The notes under the pieces were generated by a model. The model worked only from the letters and a program-made list of their open reading frames with translations. It was not told where the DNA came from and made no database searches. This document shows positions 42,058 through 50,961 of a DNA stretch of 64,000 nucleotides, one piece after another. This DNA comes from Strigamia acuminata (taxonomy: Eukaryota > Arthropoda > Chilopoda > Geophilomorpha > Linotaeniidae), in NCBI GenBank assembly GCA_949358305.1, contig OX442322.1:3472001-3536000 (forward strand). The letters run 5' to 3'. The position numbers and the translations under genes are program-made. Position 1 is the first letter of the stretch. Each line of letters begins with the position of its first letter.

Positions 42058-42565
42058 ATGTTTTGTGTTAAATGCCGAAAGGCTACTCCTACCGGCACGT
42101 TGGAAATGGGAGTCACTAAGAATAACAGAGCTTATAAAAGAGGCAAATGTTCCAAATATGAGACCTTAAAATATCAGTTCATTAAAAAAAAAATCTCCAG
42201 CAACCGGCAAGGGACTTTTCAATAAACTAATCAATAAACTACCGGTAGAAGTGCATATTCCCGGGTACAACTATTGCGGCCCGGGCACAAAATTGGATAA
42301 ACGTTTAGCTAGAGGCGATAAAGGCATAAACCCATTGGATGAAGCGTGCAAGCTGCACGACATTGCTTACATAAATGAGAACTTAGAAGCCAGACACGAA
42401 GCAGACAGAAAGTTGGTCGAAGCGTGTGTTTTAATCATCGCCGATCCAACAATCAGTTTAAGCACAAAATTAGTCGCCAAAGCAATCAAAGCAACGTTCA
42501 ATACCAAACTTAAACTGGGAATGGGACTAAAAAAAAATGCCCGATATAGAGCAACTGGTATCTGA
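42058..42565 (+). pseudogene. Zinc-ribbon plus phospholipase A2-like protein, frameshifted
   Basis: The first frame starts at the ATG at 42058 (MFCVKCRKATPTG), a small zinc-ribbon of the DUF5679 kind; the second expected CxxC reads CSKY. It runs into a ten-A tract (42184-42193) and soon stops. The other frame, open from the tract through 42565, has a glycine/lysine-rich linker and then the parvovirus-VP1-type phospholipase A2 motif: YNYCGPGTKLDKR with the calcium loop and CKLHDIAY with the catalytic HD pair. Similarity says the two belong to one gene, broken by an indel in the A tract. In parvoviruses this enzyme opens endosomal membranes during entry. Confidence 0.82.
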
Positions 42566-43490
42566 ATTACATAAGCCGGCACGCAGGCATTACGTGAGAC
42601 GTCCGGTCGTATCTTTTGGAATCAACGACGTATGGCAAATCGATTTAGTCGAATTGATACCTTTTTCCAGGCAAAACAAAGGTTATAAATACTTATTAAC
42701 GGATATAGACACGTTCTCTAAATATGCGTATGCGGTTCCCATCAAATCAAAGACTGACAAAGACGTAACCGCCGCATTTGAAAAGGTGCTTGTCAAAGCG
42801 GGGAATAAGGGGCCGGTCAACATGACATCCGATTGGGGGAAAGAATTCTACAATTCCCATTTCAAGGCACTTGCCAAAAAGTTCAACATTAACCATTTTT
42901 CCACACACTCGCCGCTGTAAGCGAGCATGGTCGAACGGTTCAATCGTACACTCAAAGAGCGCATGTACAGGCATTTTACTTTGAAAGATTCAAGGAAATG
43001 GATTACTGTCTTACCTCAATTGTTGACCCGTTACAACTTTTCGGTTCATAGAACAATCAACATGAAACCCAAAGACGTGGCTCCCGAACATGAAAGGGCG
43101 CTCAGATTAAAATTACTTTCCGAACCGGCAACGTCCAAGCCTAAATTCAAAGTGGGCGACCAAGTGCATATTTCCAAATCCAAATCCATATTTGACAAAA
43201 GGTTTTTGCAAAATTGGACTAATGAAATCTTTACAATTGATAAAGTGGACACGACGTACGAACCTCCAATTTTCAAATTGAAAGACAGTCTGGGAGAATC
43301 GATCGAAGGTTCCTTTTACCGTGTAGAACTGCAAAGGACTGAAACCGGGATTGACAATCCCTACTTGATCGAAAAAGTTATTAGAAAAAAGAAAAACAGC
43401 GATGGGAGTTTCAAATACCTAGTGAAATGGGTCGGCTATGATCAGAAGCATAATTCGTGGGTCGATGACCTCGTTGACATTAAAAAATGA
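42537..43490 (+). pseudogene. Polinton integrase (DDE with chromodomain), one in-frame stop
   Basis: A 317-codon frame from the ATG at 42537, overlapping the phospholipase gene by 29 bases. The retroviral-type core has aspartates in WQIDLVEL and SDWGKEFY and the glutamate in MVERFNRTLKE. A TAA at 42918-42920 sits in the core just before the glutamate region; the frame continues unchanged. The C-terminus ends in a chromodomain (YLVKWVGYDQKHNSWVD). The enzyme would insert the element into chromatin with a six-base duplication. The stop makes the copy defective unless read through. Its TGA stop overlaps the next ATG (ATGA). Confidence 0.88.
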
Positions 43491-43906
43491 ATAACGTGGA
43501 AATTTACAACTGGGCGAAGAATAAACTACGTATTGCTCACTTCAACAACGTGTTGCCGATCGATTGCCTGAAACCGCTTGCAAATCACCGGGGCAAGAAT
43601 GAAAGCTTCGTCATCAATTTAGACCCATCGGCGGGTGGCGCTACCCATTGGGTAAGCTTGTATCTCTGCAACGACAGAGGCATTTACTTCGATAATTTGG
43701 GAAACGTTCCACCTAAAGAGATCATAGATTTCGTCGGAAGAGACGTTACCCTAGATTATGCTACGAAAGAAGTATATTCGTTAACAAAAGAGGATTCTTG
43801 CGGGATGTTTTGCCTCTTTGCGCTCTATTTAGCCGCCAATCTTAATCTCAGGCAGAATACAATCATTAAAATCATCCGAGGAATGAATAATCTCGAGTTG
43901 TTGTAA
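43487..43906 (+). CDS. Adenovirus-type cysteine protease (adenain-like), copy 2
   Basis: 139 intact codons beginning at the ATG that overlaps the integrase stop. The triad is visible as ATHWVSLY (H), YFDNLGN (D) and DSCGMFCLF (C). It is clearly of the adenain/Ulp1 fold but only distantly like copy 1 at 37017 on the other strand. Position directly after the integrase and full length suggest a functional gene in the parent element. Carrying two such proteases is unusual; one may have replaced the other or they may cut different precursors. Confidence 0.85.
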   Translation: MNNVEIYNWAKNKLRIAHFNNVLPIDCLKPLANHRGKNESFVINLDPSAGGATHWVSLYLCNDRGIYFDNLGNVPPKEIIDFVGRDVTLDYATKEVYSLTKEDSCGMFCLFALYLAANLNLRQNTIIKIIRGMNNLELL

Positions 43907-44742
43907 ATTAAACCCAATATTTGTTTTTAACAAAAACGTGAAATTATTTAAGAAATTAAAACGAACCTAATTTGAAATTAACGAAGATTCGCACAAAATC
44001 ATGCCGGGGAGTGTGTAAACATGCACGGGTGTGTATTTCATGATGTATTTCATATCAAATCGAAAATACAACCATAACAAAAATTTTCTATATATAAAAA
44101 AGCAACATCATTATATTACGTATAACTTGAGAAAGAAAAGAAATTAAATCATGTATCTCTTTGAACTCTAACAGAACAAAACTACTGACGAAAGGAAAAT
44201 AATTTTGAAACATTTATCCTTATTCTTATTAGTCAATTATGGTGGCACAATTGATGAGAAAACCGATTCGTTACTTTTATGGCGACCGGCATTTCAGATT
44301 AAAATCCAAACCCTGGTGAAGAAACTTGGAAGATTTTCCAGTGAGAATATCGAACACGTCAAATACGTACATGACAATGTAACTATAGCCGAAATCGAGG
44401 AATTGGCAGAAATCAGCCATTTATTTGGATAGACAAAGAATGAAAATAAAAAAAAAAACAAGAAAAAAAAAACCTACATTCATATATTCCTTTTTATACA
44501 CACAAACGGCTACCATTTTTAGCCATTAGGCCCACGGCCAAATGGTCGACTTTCAGTTGACAATTTAATATAGTTGATGGCGCTGACACACTTCAATTCA
44601 ACTACGAGGCACAAATAAACTATCACTAGCTGAATAAACAAGCTCATTCACCCGGCTTCCAGCTACTTTCTTACACTTTTTTTTTTTTTTTTTTTGTGCT
44701 CCTTCTTTCATATGCACGACAGGTGTCCGTTTTCATAAACGC
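43907..44742. other. Right end of Polinton, mostly non-coding
   Basis: AT-rich subterminal region. A 75-codon frame at 44205-44432 (about 100 codons if extended upstream, no ATG) encodes LLLWRPAFQIKIQTLVKKLG and matches nothing I know. Poly-A near 44450-44475 and a T-run at about 44680-44696 lie between it and the terminal repeat. Confidence 0.5.
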
Positions 44743-44810
44743 TGTGACGGTGACGACCACAACTCCTATCGCATGATAGTACCGGGTATAAGTCGCGCAA
44801 ATAGTGAATA
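44743..44810 (-). repeat. Right terminal inverted repeat of Polinton
   Basis: Reverse complement of 5-73 over about 68 bases, ending AAATAGTGAATA at the outer edge. Confidence 0.7.
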
Positions 44811-45830
44811 GAATATGAGATAATAAAGACAACAGAGTTTCTCAAAACATGACATTTATTGGTTTTATCCAATACAATCAATTACTAAAGTTATACATAA
44901 ACTAATGCCGACATTTGGCAAGTTAAAAGCAAGTTAAACTATACAATAAAATGGCCGAATGGCCCTAAAATAATAACATTACGGTTATTGGTGATCCGGG
45001 GTTCGGGAACGGCAAAACGCCCGCTCGACCGAGTTAAAAGATGTCATCTACGCGTAGCCGGGCTGGCTGTGTCCTCGCGGCTTCCGTCGGCGCTTCGTAA
45101 TCGTGGAACTGGTTCCTTCGCGTTCCAGGTTCGTATCGTGTAATGGTCCGTGTAATGCTTCTTGGTTCGATCCGAGAGGTGCGGTTGACTTTTAACTGCA
45201 CCGTCACAACTTAGAGTTGGACATTGGTAATGAATAAATGAAGTCATTTATTCTTCAAGGTTCCGCTTGCGAATTATAATTAATTCGGGACGTTGTGAGT
45301 TTAATAAATTAACTCAATAAATTGTATTCAATTTATTGTTACAAATTTGATTCGTCATACAGTGAAATAAGTCTCGTGACTTACTTCGGTTGTTTACTTG
45401 TTGTCAAGTTCAAACAATTAATGTTTATTATCAACTACAAAATAAATTAGGGTTAAACATCGCAACACACAATTGCCGTCAAAGTTCGCCTTGCTGAGCA
45501 GAACAGTATCGCGCGTGCCCTAATTAACAGTGCGGTGAGAGACGGCACTGGTATTCAGGGGGATATAGCCCGCAGTTCTGCACAACAGAATTAATCACCC
45601 GAGATACTACTCATAAGTAGACTGCTTTGGCACCATCACCGAAGAGATATAACCTTCCCAAACACATAGTGCTACTGGCGGTTACTACATGTTTTGCATG
45701 CAGACTGCTTTGGCACCATCAAGTGATGGAGTCAATCTCTTGCAGTAACAGTGCTACTGACGGTTACTAAATACTTTGGTATCACACGTGATTCTATTGT
45801 CCGACCACGAGGATACTTATGCGGGAGGCT
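44811..45830 (-). repeat. LTR-5, 3' part (old gypsy LTR, minus strand)
   Basis: Continues from 61774-62409 on the minus strand once gypsy-3 is taken out. Bases 45173-45194 are the reverse complement of 56993-57014 in LTR-4 (22 identical bases), which supports the family link. A diverged repeat with AGACTGCTTTGGCACCATCA occurs twice (about 45619 and 45702), each followed by GTGCTACTG.CGGTTACTA. A poly(A) signal AATAAA lies at the far end on the minus strand (near 44860). The Polinton terminus abuts it at 44810. Confidence 0.6.
45044..45247 (-). other. Short open frame inside LTR-5, not supported as a gene
   Basis: A 67-codon frame with no recognised content lying within LTR sequence. I list it only to account for the stretch. 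Confidence 0.2.
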
Positions 45831-46184
45831 TGTGATGATTACAAATCGATAGTTATCAATGTTCACCATAGATGGCGCTGTTTAACCAACGCGCGTATTT
45901 CAAACTCGGTTAAAACTAAAAAGTGTGATAAATAATTATTTAAACACGGTGAATAAAATATAACTATTTTATTCAATATGAATTAAGTATTAATTACTTG
46001 ATGGTGTTGATTCTATCGAATCAATATCCACATTACTTACCTGTCAAAGGGAACCAATCGGACCTTTCCGGACCCCAACTGGGCCCATCTGGACATAGTC
46101 ATATATTAGGTCCGGACTAGTGACCCACGAATCCACCGATTCGTACGCTGATTGGCTGTCGCCAATCTAGTAGTTCTACAGAAC

Positions 46185-46192
46185 TATATAAG
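46185..46192 (+). promoter_or_regulatory. TATA box of gypsy-3 LTR
   Basis: TATATAAG, followed by a CAGTTTTC-type start region. The same box is in the 3' LTR at 60381. Confidence 0.6.
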
Positions 46193-46757
46193 CTTCAGTT
46201 TTCTCACTTCCAGTGCTTGGCTTGATAACTGAACTTGTATATTGTCTGTAGTTGAATTGTTATCGTTTGATTTCATTATTCTCTATCGACACATCAGGCC
46301 ACCTCAGCTCTCCACAGTTAGTATTCATTACTATTTTGTTATTGCTGTTGTAGGGCTATTTCGGGAAGGCTAACTCCGGTAATAGACATGCATCCGCATG
46401 AAATGGCCCCGTAACGTTAGCCAGCTGTTCTACGGGACAGTAGGACTTCGTACGGTGGCTTAATATAACGGTCGTATACAGTACGACCTTGCTAAATGAA
46501 AGTAGGTCCCTCAGCTAACTGGCCACAGTCCGCTGCAGGATGGTTGTTGTAAACAGCCCACGCAGGTTCCCGTCTTTCTACGATTGGTCCTTCCGCTCGT
46601 TAAAAGTCGGTAAAGGCCTAATGCACAGGTAACACGCCGGGTTGGTAGCCCGTGAGTAATATCTTCAAGATGTTGCGATAAATAACTACCTGGATAATGG
46701 TAATCCAACGGCAGTGGCCAAATAATATTTTACCCGGTGCTCGATCATTGGATCCCG

Positions 46758-47123
46758 CCATCGTAAGGCATGCTGGCGGATGGAGGAGTCAAATCCTCCC
46801 GCGATGGTTCTCTCGACCGTCGTGACGGTCCCCGCCCCATCGTACCCTCCGGGTTAGTAACCCGTGAACAGGAGTTGAACAACACTGTGTTAAATAAATT
46901 ACTCGGGCATTGGTAATCCTGTATTGGCAATATCTTTTTATACCGGTAAGTCCATAGAAATGTTTACCTGGTGGTTGGTACCACCGATAGCGAGTTAAAG
47001 CACACAATTAAATACTCGGCGCCTGATCACGAGATCTTGTCGTCGTAAGGCATGCTGGCGGATGGAGTCTCAACAACTCCCGCGACGTTCTCTCAATTGT
47101 CGTGACGGTCCCCGCCCAATTAA
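46758..47123 (+). repeat. Duplicated structured motif inside gypsy-3 LTR
   Basis: Two copies share TCGTAAGGCATGCTGGCGGA, a small hairpin, then CGCGA and TTCTCTC, then GTCGTGACGGTCCCCGCC. Copy 1 has outer stem CCATCG/CGATGG (46758-46763, 46802-46807) and apical stem GGAGGA/TCCTCC. Copy 2 has CGTCG/CGACG (47041-47045, 47083-47087) and GGAGT/ACTCC. Bases differ but pairing is kept. Confidence 0.75.
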
Positions 47124-47579
47124 TATTTATATAACAATACATTTGTTATATTCCAATAATCACTTTACTTTTATTCATTTGAAATATGGAATATTCTGCT
47201 GAATATTCCCAAATATACGAAGGACTCTTCGTACTATTAGATAATCGAGCTGCGGACCAAATACGTCTCCGTAGCGATGTTTGTGACGATGCCGCAAGTC
47301 AGCCGTATCCCTCTGGCTTCGCCCGGATCCTCAACCAGTTGATGCCGCCCGTTTACACGCGTCAAGAACCCATATTTTGTTGTTAATATTTAGTAATAAA
47401 TATGTCATGTCACACTAAAACTGTAAGTTATTTCTACTTGATTACATATTCATGTTTGTGAAGGCTTCCGTAGCTTATCTCGGTTAGGTTGTTGCTAAAC
47501 TTAGCAACGTCTTGTATAAACCGAATTATCTATCTCAAAAAGGACTAATAAATTAGCCCAAAAGTAGAATCGTCACAAG

Positions 47580-47597
47580 TGGAGGTTCTACCGAGAT
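47580..47597 (+). other. Primer-binding site of gypsy-3
   Basis: TGGAGGTTCTACCGAGAT starts two bases after the LTR. It is complementary, with one mismatch as far as I can recall the tRNA, to the 3' end of insect tRNA-Gln. Confidence 0.65.
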
Positions 47598-48704
47598 AGG
47601 CTGCCAAATTTTAAATAAAATTTGAAGTTTTGCATGTCTATGATGAATTCGAGTAGTGTAACGTTTATGGTGATTTTTTGTGTGTAAAATAAATTTCGTT
47701 TGAGATTTATAAGTGTTTAATATATTTTATTCTGTTGTAGAACTTCTTGCAAGATAATAAGTGTCACTCACTTTATTCTGTTTTCTCCGCAGTGGAAATT
47801 ATTTGTTTTAACAAAATAATAATTTCTACCGCGTGGTCAGGCCTAAAGGCCCAGCCCGAGAACGGAAAAATCTTGCCCGAACTTGTTGAAGTTGGTTCCG
47901 CCCGGGTACCGTCATTTTGTCATCGACAATCGGACAAAACCACGCGGTCGGGCCTAATTTTGAAAAGTTGACTTTTGTTGGAATTCTTAAAGAATTCTAT
48001 CAATTTAACAGTTGTTTTAATTTTAGAAATATTTTTCACATGTATTTTGCTTGAGACTTCAAGTTAAACCTAAATTTATTTGCCTAAATAAATTAGAAAG
48101 AAAATTGACGCTTTTCGAAGGAATTAAAATTTATATTTTATTTCAAAGTGGGTTTACCTTATTTTACAGACTTGATCTACATTAAAATGTTGGTTAAAAA
48201 TCGTGATCTCAAGCCATTGAAATCGAATTATACGAATGGAATACCATTCGAATTTTAGCGAAGAAGAATTCTTGTTGTTGTGTTGCCTAGCAACCCGTGT
48301 TGTGCAGAAAAGCCGTCGATTCAAACGAATCGGCGCGTCTTTTGAAATTACGAGTTTTAAAAAACTTTAAAAAATTCCATAAAGGTGATCATTCATTTAT
48401 TAATAAATGCGGTGATATTTTAAAATATTTTGAAAAGTATCCATTTTGTTTGGTGACTACGTCATAACACTGGAATCTGTCAAGATTACGGTTCCACGAA
48501 CTTGATGATTTCCACCAATCTCGGACGAGATTGGACTCTCGCGAGACTAGCGTTGATATTTGACCAATCAGAGAGGTGTATCGAAGTACCCTTACTTCCT
48601 TTCGAACTAGTGTGACCACTGCTTCGTTTGCGATCCTCCTGAACGTTTGCAACTTCATCGTTATCTCTCAGACTTAGGAAATTTTCTTAGTTTTAAGTTT
48701 AGTT
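47598..48704 (+). other. Leader of gypsy-3
   Basis: 1.1 kb without a gene. ACCGCGTGGT (47828-47837) and its complement ACCACGCGGT (47939-47948) could close a 100-base hairpin, possibly a packaging signal. At 48285-48332 lies a motif (GCCTAGCAACC, TTGTGCAG, AGCCG and stem CGATTC/GAATCG) that recurs near the 3' end at 59830-59880. Confidence 0.55.
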
Positions 48705-50930
48705 ATGACTAATAACCAGCATCACATGAACACCCGTGGTAAGGAAAGAACTTGTTTGACCGGTGGAATGAATCTATCCGGGTTTATACCTGTTCCTAAT
48801 GGAACTGAAGAAGTGGAAAACCACGCGGTCCATAATGGCGTTTCAAATGAAACAGCCGGACCATCTGGAGAGAATAGGGCTCCACGTGAACCTACTCCGC
48901 CTGGAGAAGAGGAATGCATTCCTGAAGGTTCTCATTTAGGCCGAGGCGGTCTATTATTTTGTCAGGATCATGGTTTGAACCCAAACCAGTTTAGATCTTT
49001 GACCGAAGTGTTAGATTTTGTACACGCGCAACGTGCTACATCGGAGCATCCTAATTCCCCAGCCAGCCAAAGATTAAATAATTTTAGTCCCACTCCTTCG
49101 ACGCCTATTTCTAGATATAGAAATAAAAATGCACAACCTCCTCAAGATCAGTCGAATTTGACACCAGGAGATTTTAATCGTGCTTTCCAACAACGATTAC
49201 GAGCGAATAATTTCGCTCGCAACCAACAAAGGGGATTTACAAATCCAGAGAACTTTGAGAATACGTTCACCAGAGCGAATTTGGGTCCGCCTAATATAGC
49301 CAACCCTAATCCAAGTTTTCCAAACGGATCCAATAGTTGTCCGAATCTCGCTGGAAATTTGAACCCAAATTCAGGTGCGACAAGAGGTCCAAACCGCCGT
49401 TTTGACCCAAATTCTAGATTTGCAAACAATTCTAGTCCAGCACCTAACATACAAAGGGGTCACCCAGTTCCTCCGAACTCGAATAACCCAAATAATCCTT
49501 CTACTGGAACTCCAGGAAATTCAAATAACTATTTGAATCGGGGTACGCCAGGTAATTCGAACTATCGTCCGAATTTTGGTAATCAAGAAAGTTCGAACAA
49601 CCGTCCGAATTTTGACAATCAGGGTAATTCTAATAATCATTCGAATTATGGGAACCAAGGCAATTCGAATAACCATTCGAACTTTGGTAACCACAGCAGG
49701 TCAAATCAAGGAGGGTCGAATAATTTCAACCCTAATAGTGGTGGCTCAAGTCAAAATAACTCGAGTCAACCAAATAATGGCGGGTCGTCAAACGACAACT
49801 CGCGCCCCCCCAGTAGCTTTGGAATGACGGCTGATGACCTCGCGTCAATTGCCACGACCATGCACAAGTTGATGCAGGCAGGAAAAAGTTCCGCCACTAT
49901 CCCTCAAACTAACTGTTTGAAACCACCAGATATCCCTGTATTCTCCGGAAAAGCAGAAGAAAGCGAACGCTTTCTCAATATTGTAAAAAATGTCGCTTTC
50001 CTGCGAAACATGTCACTCGATGACATGCTTGTTAAAGGCGTGGCCGGTTATTTAACCGAGCAAGCGCATGGTTGGTTTCATGAAAGGAGAGAAGATTTCA
50101 TATCTTGGGAAGTATTTGAACAGGCGTTCAAAGAACGGTTTGTAGCCACTCGACAAGAGCGGACGAACCAACTAACTAAGTTGAAACAACTAGAAACAGA
50201 AAGTCTTTACGACTTTATGCACAAATATTACCAGTTATGGATATTACAAGACAGTCTTGATGCAAAAGGGGCTGGTTGTCTTTTTATCGGGAGTGTAACT
50301 CCTGCTAATGATTTGCTTTTGCATACGCAAGGCATAGCGGATTTGCCTCTGACAGAGATTTATACCGTTATAACAAAAAATAAAGGCTTGTACAGTCGTA
50401 CAGCTAATGGAGCAAGGGAAAATATTTCCAATCCAGTTGTTTTCCCACCTCGGAAAACTGACACTCGTCCTCAGCCAAAGACAAATGTTAAATCTTTAAC
50501 TTTGGATTCACAAGAACAACTTAATATTTGTGAAGAAGAGTTACCTGAGGAATGCGAGGCCGTTTATTTAATAAATGGAGTAGTGGATCAGACCAGACGT
50601 GGTCAATTAGTTTGTTACCACTGTTAGAAACCAGGACACATGCGTCGAGAATGTCCAGATTTAAAACCACGTGCAAATTTCAACTCTGAAGAGTTGCAAA
50701 AACGAAGTACGCCGGATTCCCCGACTGTGGATCCTACTTCTAAACGTCCTAATAATAGGTGGATAACTCAAGAAGTGTTGGATGCAACACTAGATGCTAA
50801 ACTTGATGCGAAACTTAATACTTTTGAAAATAAGTTACAAACTTCGCTGACTAACTCGTTGGCAGAAATGGTCAAGACTTTGATCAAGCCCGAATCTGCT
50901 GATTCAAGTGCGATTAGTTCAAAAAACTAG
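48705..50930 (+). pseudogene. gypsy-3 gag with TAG inside the zinc knuckle
   Basis: 742 codons. The N-terminal 350 residues are low complexity, with asparagine-rich repeats of the NSNNHSNFGNQG type. The Gag domain follows (about 405-560; IPVFSGKAEESERFL, GWFHERREDFISWEVF, ESLYDFMHKYYQLW). A TAG at 50625-50627 falls between the second cysteine and the histidine of the C-x2-C-x4-H-x4-C knuckle. The frame then continues about 100 codons, with KLDAKLNTFENKL coiled-coil character, to the TAG at 50928-50930. The internal stop is either a lesion or a read-through codon. The terminal region overlaps the frameshift site. Confidence 0.88.
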
Positions 50931-50961
50931 ATCCGGGGGACGAAGGTTTATTCCATCCCCC
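50921..50961 (+). promoter_or_regulatory. -1 ribosomal frameshift signal of gypsy-3
   Basis: A AAA AAC (50921-50927) is read in the gag frame and is directly followed by the gag stop TAG. After a seven-base spacer GGGGGA (50935-50940) pairs with TCCCCC (50956-50961). The pol frame is -1 to gag and open through the site. Confidence 0.88.

Larger units (their letters stand above)
45831..47577 (+). repeat. 5' LTR of gypsy-3
   Basis: 1747 bp, TGTGATGATTAC to AATCGTCACA. TATA box TATATAAG at 46185-46192, poly(A) signal AATAAA at 47395-47400. The long stretch between holds two copies of a structured motif (46758-46830 and 47041-47110). A 66-codon open frame lies at 47186-47386 and is identical in the 3' LTR. 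Confidence 0.95.

Noticed and set aside
42367-42582. Minus-strand frame opposite the phospholipase gene
   Set aside because: Shadow of a strongly supported plus-strand gene; no similarity.
45619-45780. Possible CRISPR-like spaced repeats
   Set aside because: Only two diverged copies in an animal retrotransposon LTR; no array structure.
46758-47123. Hammerhead ribozyme in the LTR motif
   Set aside because: I looked for CTGATGA and GAAA core boxes on both strands of the two units and found none; other ribozyme classes cannot be excluded by eye.
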